NCBI GenBank assembly: GCA_015063805.1
Contig: SVTK01000002.1
Span: forward strand, 108,644 to 172,643
Length of the DNA stretch: 64,000 bases
Direction of reading: 5' to 3'
From: Oscillospiraceae bacterium
GTDB taxonomy: Bacteria; Bacillota; Clostridia; Oscillospirales; CAG-272
This document shows, piece by piece, positions 25,482 to 35,571 of the stretch. Both the position numbers and the translations under genes were made by a program. The notes below the pieces were generated by a model. That model did no database searches and was not told where the DNA came from. It was given only the letters and a program-made list of their open reading frames with translations. Positions within the stretch are counted from its first letter, which is position 1. The number at the start of each line of letters is the position of its first letter.

Positions 25482-27902
25482 ATGCCCAATTACATAGAAA
25501 AAGCCGAGAAGCTCAATCTTCCCGTTCTCCCTCTGTTCGGGACGGTTGCCTTCCCTTCCATTACCATCAGCCTGGAGACCTCCACCGATACCGCCACCGC
25601 TGCGGTGCGGGCAGCCAACGAGGGCAACACCTATGTGCTGCTGCTCAGTGCCCGTGAGGTAAACGGTCTTAACCAGGAAGCCGATGATGCTGATACCTTC
25701 TACGAAGTCGGCACCGTCGCCAAGATCAAGCAAACCATCAAAACCGGAGAGGAAAGTCTGCGCATTATTGCCGAGGGCGCTTCCCGGGCACAGGTCATGA
25801 GCCTGAGCCGCACGGGCAAGCAGCTGCGTGCGGATGTGCTCTGCAAAACTGTCATGATAGAGGACAACGGCGGTCTCAAGGGTGAAGCATACCGCCACGA
25901 GGCCATCACCGTTCTCGAGGGAATGCTCCGCCATGTCCCCGCTGTCTCCCAGGAACTGCTGGGCCTGGCCCGCACCATCAAAAATCCCGGCCTGCTGGCC
26001 GATTTCATTGCCGCCCATGTGCTGGTCAAGTATGAAGCCAAACAGGCGGTGCTCTCCAGCTTTGAACCCCTTCGCCGTCTTGAGGTGCTGGTGACCGAGC
26101 TGGAGCGGGAGCGCAGAATGCACGAGATTGAAGCTGAACTGAATGTGAAGCTGAGAGAACAGATTGAACAGCATCAGCGGGAGAACTACATCCGTGAACA
26201 GATGCACCTTCTGCAGAATGAGCTGGGCGAAGGCGGCTCCGACAGCGACGATTACTACCGCCGGATCATGGAGGCCAAGCTCCCCGCCGAAGTGGAGGAA
26301 AAGCTGCTCAAGGAAAATGAGCGGCTGGCCAAATCCCCCTTCGGCTCAGCAGAGGCGGCAGTGGGCCGCAACTATTTGGACGTTTGTCTGGAACTGCCCT
26401 GGAACAAGACCACCCGCGACCGCCTGGATGTAAAGGCTGCGAAAAAGATTCTGGATGCCGATCACGACGGGATGGACAAGGTAAAGGACCGCATTTTGGA
26501 ATTTCTCGCCGTGAAGCAGCTCAACCCCGAACTGCGCAATCAGATCCTCTGCCTGGTGGGCCCTCCCGGTGTGGGCAAAACCTCCATCGGGGCCTCCATT
26601 GCCCGGGCCATGAAGCGCAAATATGTGCGTGTCTCCCTGGGCGGCGTGCGGGATGAGGCCGATATCCGCGGCCACCGCAAGACCTACATCGGCGCCATGC
26701 CCGGACGCATTATTAATGCCCTCTCCCAGGCTGGGGTAAGAAATCCCCTGATCCTGCTGGACGAGATCGACAAGCTGACCCACGATGCCCACGGCGATCC
26801 CGCCTCTGCCCTGCTGGAGGTACTGGATGCCGAGCAGAACAAGAGTTTCCGTGATCACTTCATTGAACTGCCCATCGACCTCTCCGACTGCCTCTTTATC
26901 GCTACGGCCAACACCCTGCAGACGGTCCCCCGCCCGCTGATCGACCGTATGGAGATCATTGAACTGCCCATTTACACCCGCCACGAAAAGCTGGCGATTG
27001 CCGAGAACCATCTGCTGCCCAAGCAGCTCAAGCGTCACGGTCTGACCCGCCGCGCACTGAAGCTGACCCGGGAGGCCATCTGCGAGGTCATCGACTACTA
27101 CACCCGTGAGGCCGGCGTGCGCAATCTGGAGCGTGCCATCGGTGATCTTTGCCGCAAGGCTGCCCGCCGCATGGTGGAGGAAGATATCAAGCGCGTGGTC
27201 ATCGATGCCGAGGATGTCAGCCGCTACCTTGGCCCCCGCAAGGCCCTGCCCGAACAGATTGAGGAGCAGGATCAGGTGGGCATCGTCAACGGCCTGGCCT
27301 ACACCGAACTGGGGGGCGATCTTCTCCGGGTGGAGGTAGCTGTGCTGGAGGGAACCGGCAAGATCGAGCTCACCGGCTCTCTGGGGGACGTGATGAAGGA
27401 ATCAGCACGCATTGCCGTCAGCTACATCCGCTCTGTCGCCAAAGAGATCGATATTGACCCCGATTTTTATAAGAATAAAGACCTGCATATCCACTTCCCC
27501 GAAGGCGCCGTGCCCAAGGACGGCCCCTCCGCCGGTGTCACCATGGTGACGGCTCTCATCAGCGCCCTCTCGGGACGTCCTGTTCGCCGGGAGCTGGCCA
27601 TGACGGGTGAAGTTACCCTGCGCGGCCGGGTGCTGGCCATCGGCGGTCTGCGGGAGAAGACCATGGCGGCCTATTCCGCCGGCGTGACCCATGTGGTCAT
27701 TCCCGCCGACAATATGCGGGACCTGGATAAGCTGGATCCTGTGGTACGGGAGGCACTGACCTTTATTCCCTGCAAAACCGTGACCGAGGTGCTGGATGCG
27801 GCTCTGGTGGGAGACACCTCCCCCAAGCGCACACATACCGACACCGTTCCCAACGAATACATCGCCGCACAGGCCCCCACACCCCGTGCATACGCACAGT
27901 AA
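25482..27902 (+). CDS. lon: ATP-dependent protease Lon
   Basis: 806 residues from ATG at 25482 ([20 protein letters not shown]); the track start at 25440 lies in the 5' leader. Order: N-terminal substrate domain (about 1-310), AAA+ module with Walker [12 protein letters not shown] near 362 and Walker B ILLDEIDK, and a C-terminal protease domain with the catalytic serine in [10 protein letters not shown] near 685. It degrades misfolded and regulatory proteins. An AAGG lies only 3 bases before the ATG while AGAAAGG is 17 bases away, so the start is likely but not certain. First gene of a long plus-strand run. Confidence 0.98.
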   Translation: MPNYIEKAEKLNLPVLPLFGTVAFPSITISLETSTDTATAAVRAANEGNTYVLLLSAREVNGLNQEADDADTFYEVGTVAKIKQTIKTGEESLRIIAEGASRAQVMSLSRTGKQLRADVLCKTVMIEDNGGLKGEAYRHEAITVLEGMLRHVPAVSQELLGLARTIKNPGLLADFIAAHVLVKYEAKQAVLSSFEPLRRLEVLVTELERERRMHEIEAELNVKLREQIEQHQRENYIREQMHLLQNELGEGGSDSDDYYRRIMEAKLPAEVEEKLLKENERLAKSPFGSAEAAVGRNYLDVCLELPWNKTTRDRLDVKAAKKILDADHDGMDKVKDRILEFLAVKQLNPELRNQILCLVGPPGVGKTSIGASIARAMKRKYVRVSLGGVRDEADIRGHRKTYIGAMPGRIINALSQAGVRNPLILLDEIDKLTHDAHGDPASALLEVLDAEQNKSFRDHFIELPIDLSDCLFIATANTLQTVPRPLIDRMEIIELPIYTRHEKLAIAENHLLPKQLKRHGLTRRALKLTREAICEVIDYYTREAGVRNLERAIGDLCRKAARRMVEEDIKRVVIDAEDVSRYLGPRKALPEQIEEQDQVGIVNGLAYTELGGDLLRVEVAVLEGTGKIELTGSLGDVMKESARIAVSYIRSVAKEIDIDPDFYKNKDLHIHFPEGAVPKDGPSAGVTMVTALISALSGRPVRRELAMTGEVTLRGRVLAIGGLREKTMAAYSAGVTHVVIPADNMRDLDKLDPVVREALTFIPCKTVTEVLDAALVGDTSPKRTHTDTVPNEYIAAQAPTPRAYAQ

Positions 27903-27910
27903 GGAGACTA

Positions 27911-27933
27911 GTGTGAAAAATACATTTTCACAC
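27911..27933 (+). terminator. Weak hairpin after lon
   Basis: GTGTGAAAA-ATACA-TTTTCACAC is a 9-bp stem 8 bases after the lon stop, followed only by CGGGTTTTG. It may reduce read-through into engB or protect the lon mRNA 3' end. Confidence 0.4.
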
Positions 27934-28018
27934 GGGTTTTGTGCCTTTCGCCACCGGAGCGGCGGCGATTTTGCTGCGCAAAACCAGCCCCAATTCCCCA
28001 AGATAAGGAAGCTTTTGC

Positions 28019-28645
28019 ATGCGAAAGCTACGGTTAATTAATATGGCACTGAATCTGCAGAAAACATCCCTGCGCATCAGCGCGGGCGAGATCCGGCAGT
28101 TTTGCTCGGATCCCATGCCTCAGGTGGCCTTCTCGGGCCGCTCGAATGTGGGAAAAAGCTCGCTGATCAACACCCTACTTGGCCGTAAATCCCTGGCGCG
28201 GGTCAGCGCATCCCCCGGCAAAACGATTACGATCAACTTCTACGACATTGACAAGCAGCTCTTCTTCGTGGACCTGCCCGGCTACGGCTTTGCCCGCCGC
28301 GCTCCCGCCGACAAGGCGAAATGGTCCGCCCTCACCGACGGCTACTTCACCCGCAACCCCAACCTGGACCGGCTCTCGCTGGTTTTGCAGCTGGTGGATG
28401 CCAAGGTAGGCGTAACGGCGGATGATGCCATGATGCTGAGCTACCTCCGCCAGGCCGAGCTGCCCTTTTTGGTGGTGGCCACCAAGGTAGACAAGCTCAA
28501 CAAAACCGAGCGGCAGAAGGCCATGGATACCCTCCGCGCCCATCCCGAAATTTCCGAAGAGACCATCATCCTTCCCTTCTCGTCCCACACCGGCGAGGGC
28601 AAGGACGAGCTTTGGCGGCTGATCCGCCAGGCCACAGGGGTTTGA
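28019..28645 (+). CDS. engB: Ribosome biogenesis GTP-binding protein EngB
   Basis: 208 residues from ATG at 28019, which has AAGGAAG 8 bases upstream; an internal ATG at 28043 (MALNLQKTS) fits the family N-terminus but lacks a ribosome site. GTPase motifs are G1 GRSNVGKSSLIN, G3 DLPGYGFA and G4 TKVDKLNK. EngB (YsxC) is needed for 50S assembly. The lon-engB order is conserved in Firmicutes. Confidence 0.96.
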   Translation: MRKLRLINMALNLQKTSLRISAGEIRQFCSDPMPQVAFSGRSNVGKSSLINTLLGRKSLARVSASPGKTITINFYDIDKQLFFVDLPGYGFARRAPADKAKWSALTDGYFTRNPNLDRLSLVLQLVDAKVGVTADDAMMLSYLRQAELPFLVVATKVDKLNKTERQKAMDTLRAHPEISEETIILPFSSHTGEGKDELWRLIRQATGV

Positions 28646-28693
28646 CCCTCTGCCGCACATTTCACACTTACTCACAAGGACGGTTTATCGCTT

Positions 28694-29992
28694 ATGCTTC
28701 ACCCTAATCTCTCCCTCAACGAAAAGGGGCACCTGACCATCGGCGGCATGGACGCCGTTGAGCTTGCCGCACAGTACGGTACCCCTGCCTATATCATTGA
28801 CGAAGATATGGTGCGCCAGAATTGCCGCACCTACCGCTCCGCCATGGCCAAATACTTCGGCGGAAACTCCCGCCCGCTGTACGCCTCCAAGGCCCTCAGC
28901 TGCACCGGGATGTATCATCTCGTCCGCGAAGAAGGCCTGGGCATCGACTGTGTGTCCGGTGGTGAGCTCTTCACCGCCAAGACCGCAGGCTTCCCCGCCG
29001 GCAGAATCTATTTCCACGGCAACAACAAAACCGACCGCGATCTCTGCGATGCCCTGGATATGGGCGTCGGCACCATCGTAGTGGATCACGAGGACGAGCT
29101 CCGCGCCCTGGCTGCCCTTGCGGCTGAGCGGGGCATCCGCCAGCGCATTCTCCTGCGCATTTCCCCCGGCATCGACCCTCACACTCACCGCGCCATCAGC
29201 ACGGGAAGTGTTGACTCCAAGTTCGGCCGCGCCATTGAGACCGGCCAGGCCCGGGCCATTGTGGCCGAGGCACTTTCCCTGCCCTCCCTTGAGCTGGTTG
29301 GACTGCATTGCCACATCGGCTCCCAGATCTTTGACATCGACCCCTTCGTGGATGCGGCGCGGATTATGACCGCATTTTTGGGTGAACTGAAGCGCGACCT
29401 GGGCTTCGATTGCCGTAAGCTGAACCTCGGGGGCGGCTTCGGTGTCCGCTACACCGAGTTTGACCCCGTCATCGACTACGCTGATGCCATCCGCCGTATG
29501 GCCGAGGTGGTCCACACCCTCTGCGCCGAGAACAAGATCCACGTTCCCGACATTCTGCTGGAGCCCGGCCGCTCCCTGGTGGCCGCCGCCGGTACCACCC
29601 TCTACACCGTTGGCTCCGTGAAGGAGATCCCCGGCTTCAAGTGCTACGTTTCGGTGGACGGCGGTATGCCCGACAACCCCCGCTATGCCCTCTACGGCTC
29701 CCGCTACACGGCGCTGATTGCCAACCGCGCGGGAGAGGAGAAGACCGAAACTGTCACCATTGCCGGCCGCTGCTGTGAGAGCGGCGACCTCATCGGCGAG
29801 GAGATGCCCCTCCAGCCAGCCCGCCGCGGGGATATTCTGGCTGTACTCTCCACCGGTGCCTACAACTATTCCATGGCCTCCAACTACAACCGCATTCCCC
29901 GCCCCCCTGTGATCTTTGTGGCCGGGGGGAGAACCACGCTGGCCGTTCGCCGCGAAACCTACCGCGACATTGTCGCTCTGGATCAACTTTGA
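28694..29992 (+). CDS. lysA: Diaminopimelate decarboxylase
   Basis: 432 residues. The PLP lysine lies in YASKALSCTGM near residue 58, with HCHIGSQIFD, NLGGGFGVRY, EPGRSLV and CESGDLI downstream, all LysA signatures. It makes lysine from meso-diaminopimelate, the last step of the pathway. No lysine riboswitch is visible upstream; it lies 48 bases after engB and probably shares its transcript. Confidence 0.97.
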   Translation: MLHPNLSLNEKGHLTIGGMDAVELAAQYGTPAYIIDEDMVRQNCRTYRSAMAKYFGGNSRPLYASKALSCTGMYHLVREEGLGIDCVSGGELFTAKTAGFPAGRIYFHGNNKTDRDLCDALDMGVGTIVVDHEDELRALAALAAERGIRQRILLRISPGIDPHTHRAISTGSVDSKFGRAIETGQARAIVAEALSLPSLELVGLHCHIGSQIFDIDPFVDAARIMTAFLGELKRDLGFDCRKLNLGGGFGVRYTEFDPVIDYADAIRRMAEVVHTLCAENKIHVPDILLEPGRSLVAAAGTTLYTVGSVKEIPGFKCYVSVDGGMPDNPRYALYGSRYTALIANRAGEEKTETVTIAGRCCESGDLIGEEMPLQPARRGDILAVLSTGAYNYSMASNYNRIPRPPVIFVAGGRTTLAVRRETYRDIVALDQL

Positions 29993-30019
29993 TTTCCCCT
30001 GAAAGGAAAATCGTCTGAT

Positions 30020-30700
30020 ATGATTGAAGCCTTTATCAATCGGCTCCCCTCCCTGCTTCTGTCCCTGCCCATTGTTCTGCTTGCCCTCTCGGTACACGAG
30101 GCGGCCCACGGCTATGCGGCATACCGGCTGGGAGATCCCACCGCCCGCAATCTGGGACGGCTGACCCTCAACCCCCTCAAGCACCTGGACCCTGTGGGAT
30201 TTCTCTGCATGGTCTTCTTCCGCTTCGGTTGGGCAAAGCCTGTCCCCGTCAACACCCGCAACTTCAAAAATCCCCGTCGGGATATGGCCCTCACCGGCAT
30301 TGCCGGCCCCATTTCCAATGTACTGCTGGCCTTCCTTTTTGTGGTACTCCTGCGGATCTATGTGATCTTCGTCGATCCGGTTTACCTGCTCTATGGGGAC
30401 GGTTTTATGGCAACGGTTGCCTATCTGTTCTATATTTTTCTGCTGTCGGGGGTTACGCTCAACCTCAGCCTGGCGGTGTTCAACATGATTCCGGTACCGC
30501 CCCTGGACGGCTCCCGGTTCTGTTATGTTTTCCTGCCCACCAAGGTCTACTTCGGCCTGATGAAATACGAGCGCTACATTTCTCTCGCCATTATGCTCCT
30601 GCTTTTCCTCGGCGTTCTCTCGGGGCCTCTCGGTTGGATCGTGGATAAGCTGATGTGGCTGATGTGCCGCATGGTGGCCATGCCCGCATGGGTATATTGA
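30020..30700 (+). CDS. Site-2 protease family (M50) membrane metallopeptidase
   Basis: 226 residues with five or six hydrophobic segments. The zinc motif HEAAH (LALSVHEAAHGYAA, near residues 25-38) and a second motif NMIPVPPLDGSR near residue 155 match the short YwhC-like group of M50 proteases. Substrate unknown. It precedes scpA by 10 bases and is often found beside scpAB in Clostridia. Confidence 0.92.
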   Translation: MIEAFINRLPSLLLSLPIVLLALSVHEAAHGYAAYRLGDPTARNLGRLTLNPLKHLDPVGFLCMVFFRFGWAKPVPVNTRNFKNPRRDMALTGIAGPISNVLLAFLFVVLLRIYVIFVDPVYLLYGDGFMATVAYLFYIFLLSGVTLNLSLAVFNMIPVPPLDGSRFCYVFLPTKVYFGLMKYERYISLAIMLLLFLGVLSGPLGWIVDKLMWLMCRMVAMPAWVY

Positions 30701-30710
30701 GGTGAAGACT

Positions 30711-31550
30711 ATGGAAGCCATCACTTACCATCTTGATCAGTTTGACGGCCCCCTTGACCTGCTCCTCTCCCTCATTGCCAAGAACAAGGTCAACATCGCC
30801 GATATCCCTATCTCCCTCATCTGCGACCAGTATATGGAATATATCTCTGCTGCCCAGGCCCTGGACATGGAGATCGCCGCCGAGTTTCTGGTCATGGCCA
30901 GCGAGCTGATGCTCATCAAGAGCCGGATGCTCCTGCCGCGACTGGAAGCCGAGGAGGAAGACCCCCGTGCCGCCCTGGCCGATGCCCTTCTGCAGTATCA
31001 GCGGGCCAAAGCTGCCGCGGTGCGGCTGGGAGAGCGCTTCGCCCAATATGGCGGACGCATGGTCAAGGATACCGACGAAATTTCGGTGGACCGCAGCTAT
31101 GTGGCCGACCATGACGCAGATCTGCTTCGCCGCGCCCTGCGCCATATGCTGGCACAAACCAAGCCAACAGCCAAAGAAATCTCCCACCACTTCACCCCTC
31201 TCATCCGACGTCCCATTGTTCCCGTGGAGGTGAAGATCATCGGCATTCTCAGCCATATGCAGACCCACGGCGCATCGACTTTGGGGGAACTGCTGGCCGA
31301 CTCCCCCTCCCGGGGGGATCTGATTGCCGCCTTCCTTGGGGTTCTTGAACTGGTGAAGGTTCGCCGTCTTCTCATTGACACCGGGGATGAGGAAAACCGT
31401 CCCATCTATGACCTGCGTACGCGATTCCTGCTCAACACCGACGAATCTACCATCTTGAAGGAAGAAGCGGGAGAATACGACCGCCCTGCCGAAAATTCCG
31501 CCAGCGACTCCGCTGATCCCGACCAAGAAAGGAATGCTGACCATGGATGA
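30711..31550 (+). CDS. scpA: Segregation and condensation protein A
   Basis: 279 residues from ATG at 30711 with GAGGTG 6 bases upstream; the track's GTG at 30702 is part of the ribosome site. Family start ITYHLDQFDGPLDLLLSLI and the following ADIPISLICDQYMEYI are clear; the C-terminal winged helix is at about 180-240. ScpA is the kleisin that bridges SMC heads and binds ScpB. Its end overlaps scpB by 8 bases. Confidence 0.97.
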   Translation: MEAITYHLDQFDGPLDLLLSLIAKNKVNIADIPISLICDQYMEYISAAQALDMEIAAEFLVMASELMLIKSRMLLPRLEAEEEDPRAALADALLQYQRAKAAAVRLGERFAQYGGRMVKDTDEISVDRSYVADHDADLLRRALRHMLAQTKPTAKEISHHFTPLIRRPIVPVEVKIIGILSHMQTHGASTLGELLADSPSRGDLIAAFLGVLELVKVRRLLIDTGDEENRPIYDLRTRFLLNTDESTILKEEAGEYDRPAENSASDSADPDQERNADHG

Positions 31551-32316
31551 ATCCGTTGCCATTACCGATATCCGAAAAATCACCCAGGCCATTGAGGCCA
31601 TTCTCTTCGCCGCGGGCCATCCCGTGTCCTACGACCGGCTCAGTGATGTGCTGGGACTGCCCGCCGCCGAGGTGCGCCGCCTGGCTGAGCATATGGCCCT
31701 GAGCTACAACGGCGAAGACAGCGACCGGGGCATTCTCCTCCTCTGCATGGAGGACGGCTGCCAGCTCTGCACCAAGGAAGAATATGCCCCCTACATCCGC
31801 GAGGCGCTGGGCATTCGCCGGGGCGGCAACCTGTCGGCATCCTCCCTTGAGGTGCTGGCGGTGATCGCCTACAATCAGCCCGTCACCCGTTCCTACATTG
31901 ACGCGGTCCGCGGCGTGGACAGCTCCTATGCCGTCAACTCCCTCATCGACCGCAACCTCATCGAATCCTGCGGGCGGCTGGATGCCCCCGGCAGACCCAT
32001 GCTTTATGCTACCACCCCCGACTTTCTGCGGGTCTTCGGCCTGGAGAGCCTGGCCGATCTGCCCGACGGAGATGCCCTGGCCCTGGCCAGCGCCACCAAG
32101 TATGAGGAAGTCAGCGGTGAGCAGAGCAAGGCAGAGGAAGCAGCGGCCGCGTCTGCCGATTCCACCGAAGCCGAACTGCCCACTGAAGAAACGGCAGAGG
32201 GAATCGCCGCCGAGACCGAAGATGTCACATCCACCGAGGCCGCCGAAACCGAAGAACTCCCCGATCCCGAGGAAGATATGCCCGAGGGTGCGGTGGGCTT
32301 TACCGATCTCGACTAA
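31543..32316 (+). CDS. scpB: Segregation and condensation protein B
   Basis: 257 residues from ATG at 31543, 9 bases after AAGGA. Tandem winged helices occupy about residues 1-180 (IEAILFAAGHPVSYDRL..., LEVLAVIAYNQPVTRSYID). Beyond them is a low-complexity acidic Glu/Ala tail of about 70 residues, longer than usual for ScpB. It dimerises and binds ScpA within the SMC complex. Confidence 0.96.
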   Translation: MDESVAITDIRKITQAIEAILFAAGHPVSYDRLSDVLGLPAAEVRRLAEHMALSYNGEDSDRGILLLCMEDGCQLCTKEEYAPYIREALGIRRGGNLSASSLEVLAVIAYNQPVTRSYIDAVRGVDSSYAVNSLIDRNLIESCGRLDAPGRPMLYATTPDFLRVFGLESLADLPDGDALALASATKYEEVSGEQSKAEEAAAASADSTEAELPTEETAEGIAAETEDVTSTEAAETEELPDPEEDMPEGAVGFTDLD

Positions 32317-32370
32317 ACTTCCCCTTTTGGGGCAATACTTACCAAAAGCGAATCTCTGCGAAAGGAGGAT

Positions 32371-33069
32371 ATGATGCTCGTTCTCAAGATCCTGCTCATC
32401 ACCCTGGCTGTCATTGTGGGCCTGCTCATCTTCCTTCTTTCCCTGCGAGCCAAGGTCACCATTGACTACCGCGAGGAGCTTGCCCTCACCGTCACGGTGC
32501 TGGGAATCCCCTTCCGCATTCTCCCCGCCCGGGAGAAAAAAGTGAAGGTGAACCGCTACAGCCCAAAGAAAATGCGCCGGCTTGAACGCAAGGCGGCAGA
32601 AAAGAAGAAAAAGAACGCGCCCAAAGAAAAGCGCAAGGCCGAACTGAAGGCAAAGCAAAAGGCCGAGCGAAAGGCCGCCGCCAAAAACAGGCCCAAGGCT
32701 CCCCTGGACCAGACCCTGAAGATGATCCTTGAACTGCTGAAGATCTTTTTCGTCCGCTTTGGCCATCACCTGCATATCCACCTCACCCGTCTGCGCCTCA
32801 CCGTGGCCACAGGGGACGCGGCCAAGACCGCCATCCTTTGGGGGGCTGTCTGCCCCACCGTCCACGCCATTCTGGAACTGCTGGATCGGGGTACCAACCT
32901 GCACGTCCGCCCCGACAGCGACATTGACGTGCAAGTCGACTTCGTGGGTGAGCAGATCACCGCAGATATCTGCATCGCCTTCTCCCTGCGGGTATGGAAT
33001 CTGCTTGACATCGGGTTCCGCCTGCTGTTCGGCTACCTCAAGCATAAGCCCGCCATCCCCTCCGCCTGA
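32371..33069 (+). CDS. DUF2953 family membrane-anchored protein
   Basis: 232 residues starting with a transmembrane helix (LVLKILLITLAVIVGLLIFLL), then a strand-rich part, a very lysine/alanine-rich stretch near residues 70-110, and a C-terminal domain ending with a hydrophobic GFRLLFGYLK segment. This is the layout of DUF2953 proteins, which sit next to ytfJ in many spore formers. Function unknown. AAAGGAGG precedes the double ATG. Confidence 0.8.
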   Translation: MMLVLKILLITLAVIVGLLIFLLSLRAKVTIDYREELALTVTVLGIPFRILPAREKKVKVNRYSPKKMRRLERKAAEKKKKNAPKEKRKAELKAKQKAERKAAAKNRPKAPLDQTLKMILELLKIFFVRFGHHLHIHLTRLRLTVATGDAAKTAILWGAVCPTVHAILELLDRGTNLHVRPDSDIDVQVDFVGEQITADICIAFSLRVWNLLDIGFRLLFGYLKHKPAIPSA

Positions 33070-33126
33070 GTTTCCCTCTTGGGACTGCAATCAACCACTA
33101 TTTTCTCAATGAAAGGACATATAATT

Positions 33127-33594
33127 ATGGCTGATACTTCCGCAAACAAGCTGAGTGAAATTATCCAGACTTCGCTGGAAAATATCCGCACCATGGTGGA
33201 TGCCAATACCGTCATCGGCAACCCCATCAACACCGAAAGCGGTACCACCATCATCCCCATCTCCAAGATCTCCATGGGCTTTGCCTCAGGAGGTCTTGAC
33301 TACAACGACAAAAACGCCGCACAGGTCAGCGGTCAGCCCAACTCCCGTCCTCTCCACCACAACTTCGGCGGCGGAGGCGGCACCGGGCTCTCCATCTCCC
33401 CTGTTGGCTTCCTCATTATTAATAAGGAAGGGAACGTGGATCTCATCAATGTGGGTACTCCCGTCCCCAACGATCCCATCGAGCAGATCAGCGGTCTGAT
33501 TGAGCGCTCCCCCGACATTTTCTCCAAGATCAAAGCGGTCTTCCGCAAGAAGGCCGACGATCCCGAGGACGGAGACGATCTGCCCACGGCATAA
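33127..33594 (+). CDS. ytfJ: Spore protein YtfJ (GerW family)
   Basis: 155 residues from ATG at 33127 with AAAGGA 9 bases upstream. The family core is present: GNPINTESGTTIIPISKISMGFASGG, and a glycine-rich GGGGGTGLSISPVGFLII. YtfJ/GerW proteins are made during sporulation and affect germination in Bacillus. The track start at 33079 is too early. Confidence 0.92.
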   Translation: MADTSANKLSEIIQTSLENIRTMVDANTVIGNPINTESGTTIIPISKISMGFASGGLDYNDKNAAQVSGQPNSRPLHHNFGGGGGTGLSISPVGFLIINKEGNVDLINVGTPVPNDPIEQISGLIERSPDIFSKIKAVFRKKADDPEDGDDLPTA

Positions 33595-33657
33595 ACCGGC
33601 ATGAATCCCCGCCACCCCGCATAGAATGGATTACCTTTGATGTGGGGAGTGACGGTG

Positions 33658-34791
33658 ATGAAAAAATGTCTTCGGGGCGCTTTGGCCGCCCTGCTCTGTC
33701 TATGCCTGTTCGGTTCGGTGCTCTGTTTGCCCGCGGCTGCCGAGCCTTCCGTTTCCGCGGCCTGCGCCGTGGTGATGGATGCGGACTCCGGCAAGATCGT
33801 GTGGGCCAAAAACGCCGATACCCGCCACGCCATGGCCAGCACCACCAAGATCATGACCGCCCTGGTAGCTCTGCGCTTGGCCGAGCTTGACCGTCCTATA
33901 GAGGTATCCCCTCAGGCTGTCGGGATCGAGGGGTCTTCGGTCTATCTTTATCCGGGGGAAAAACTCTCCCTGGAAGAGCTGCTCTATGCCATGCTGCTGG
34001 AATCGGCCAACGATGCGGCTGCTGCCATTGCCATTGCCCTTTCGGGAAGCGTGGAGGCATTTGCCACCGAGATGAACACCTGCGCCGCCGAGATGGGATT
34101 GACCAATACTCACTTTACCAATCCCCACGGCCTGTGGGACGAGGATCACTACACCACCGCCGCAGAACTGGCCCACATCACCCGTGCGGCCATGGCCTTC
34201 CCCGCCTTCCGCACCATGGTGGCCACCTACAAAAAGACCATCCCCCTCAACCAGACCGAGGGGGTGCGGCTGCTCATCAACCACAACAAGCTGCTCAAAC
34301 TTTCTCCAGACGTCATTGGGGTAAAGACCGGTTATACCAAGAAAAGCGGCCGCTGTCTGGTGAGTGCCGCTGAGCGGGATGGCATTACCCTTATCGCTGT
34401 CACCCTGAATGCCCCCGACGACTGGCAGGATCATCTGCAGATGCTGGACTACGGCTTTTCCCGGCTGACCCATTATGCCTTTGGCGCCGCGGGAGAACTG
34501 CGCTATACCCTGCCGGTGGCAGGCGGAGAGCCGGACTATGTCACCCTCTTTAACACGGCTCCTCTGGCTGTTACCCTCCCCGCCGATGCACCGCCCCCCG
34601 AACTGCGGGTGGATCTGCCTCGCTTTCTCTACGCTCCCGTCACCGCCAATGCCCAACTGGGGCAGATCTGCTGTGTATCGGGCGGAGAAGTGGTGGCATC
34701 ATCCCCCCTGGTGGCCGCCTTTGCGGTGGACCGTGTCCCCGTCAAGATGGGATTTTGGGCGCGGCTGGGACGGCTTTTGGGCATCTGCTGA
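33658..34791 (+). CDS. dacB: D-alanyl-D-alanine carboxypeptidase, DacB/DacF type (S11)
   Basis: 377 residues from ATG at 33658. A signal peptide (MKKCLRGALAALLCLCLFG..., cleavage likely after PAAAE) leads to the S11 penicillin-binding fold: SxxK as ASTTK near residue 60, SxN as SAN, and KTG in GVKTGYTKKSG. An amphipathic C-terminal tail (MGFWARLGRLL) probably anchors it to the membrane. It trims stem peptides; in Bacillus the paralogue next to rluB (dacB) acts on spore cortex, and the ytfJ-dacB-rluB order suggests the same here. Confidence 0.92.
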   Translation: MKKCLRGALAALLCLCLFGSVLCLPAAAEPSVSAACAVVMDADSGKIVWAKNADTRHAMASTTKIMTALVALRLAELDRPIEVSPQAVGIEGSSVYLYPGEKLSLEELLYAMLLESANDAAAAIAIALSGSVEAFATEMNTCAAEMGLTNTHFTNPHGLWDEDHYTTAAELAHITRAAMAFPAFRTMVATYKKTIPLNQTEGVRLLINHNKLLKLSPDVIGVKTGYTKKSGRCLVSAAERDGITLIAVTLNAPDDWQDHLQMLDYGFSRLTHYAFGAAGELRYTLPVAGGEPDYVTLFNTAPLAVTLPADAPPPELRVDLPRFLYAPVTANAQLGQICCVSGGEVVASSPLVAAFAVDRVPVKMGFWARLGRLLGIC

Positions 34792-34814
34792 AATTTGACA
34801 CACAAGGACTTACT

Positions 34815-35564
34815 ATGAAATCATCCAATCAAGCCCCCGAGCCTGTTCGGGTGCAGAAATACTTCACCGATTGCGGGGTCCTCTCCCGCCGGGCCGCAGA
34901 GGCAGAGATCCAAGCCGGCCTTGTGCGGGTCAACGGAGAGATTGTCTCCCTCGGTCAAAAGATCATCCCCGGGGTGGATCGGGTGGAATACCGGGGCAAG
35001 CCGGTTCTCCCCCCTGCCAAAACCGAACATACTTACCTGATGCTCAACAAGCCCCGCGGTGTGCTCTCCTCGGCCGCCGATGATCGTGGACGCCGCTGTG
35101 TCACCGATCTCACCGCTGATGCGGGAGTTCGCGTCTACCCGGTGGGACGGCTGGATTACCAGTCGGAGGGACTCCTTCTCCTCACCGACGACGGTGACCT
35201 CACCTACCGCCTCACCCATCCCCGCCATGAGATCCCCAAAATCTATCATGTGACGGTGAAGGGCTGTCTCTCCGATGGGCAGATCGATGCCCTGGGACAG
35301 CCCCTGGTGTTAGACGGCTATCTGACACAGCCCATTGGCGTCACCCGGCTGGAAGAGCGGGACGGCAACACCCTTTTGCGCATGGTCCTCTATGAAGGGC
35401 GAAACCGGCAGATCCGCCGCACCTGTGCGGAGCGGGGCCTGCAGGTTCTCCGCCTTTACCGCGTCGCCATCGGCGAGCTGACGCTGGGAGATCTTGCTCC
35501 CGGAAAATGGCGGCATCTCACCGCCGAGGAAGTCGCCTACCTTACCCAAAATACGAAAGGATAA
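34815..35564 (+). CDS. rluB: Ribosomal large-subunit pseudouridine synthase B family
   Basis: 249 residues from ATG at 34815 after AAGGA. An N-terminal S4 domain (VQKYFTDCGVLSRRAAEAEI) is followed by the catalytic motif GRLDYQSEGLLLLTDDG and the C-terminal GRNRQIRR. Members modify 23S rRNA uridines (RluB/RsuA group). It lies 23 bases after dacB. Confidence 0.94.
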   Translation: MKSSNQAPEPVRVQKYFTDCGVLSRRAAEAEIQAGLVRVNGEIVSLGQKIIPGVDRVEYRGKPVLPPAKTEHTYLMLNKPRGVLSSAADDRGRRCVTDLTADAGVRVYPVGRLDYQSEGLLLLTDDGDLTYRLTHPRHEIPKIYHVTVKGCLSDGQIDALGQPLVLDGYLTQPIGVTRLEERDGNTLLRMVLYEGRNRQIRRTCAERGLQVLRLYRVAIGELTLGDLAPGKWRHLTAEEVAYLTQNTKG

Positions 35565-35571
35565 CCCCATC

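Noticed and set aside
28646-28693. Lysine riboswitch before lysA
   Set aside because: The gap is 48 bases, far too short for an L-box.
28685-30724. 679-residue minus-strand ORF
   Set aside because: Antisense to lysA and the M50 peptidase.
31447-33090. 547-residue minus-strand ORF
   Set aside because: Antisense to scpB and the DUF2953 gene; low-complexity Gly/Gln-rich translation.
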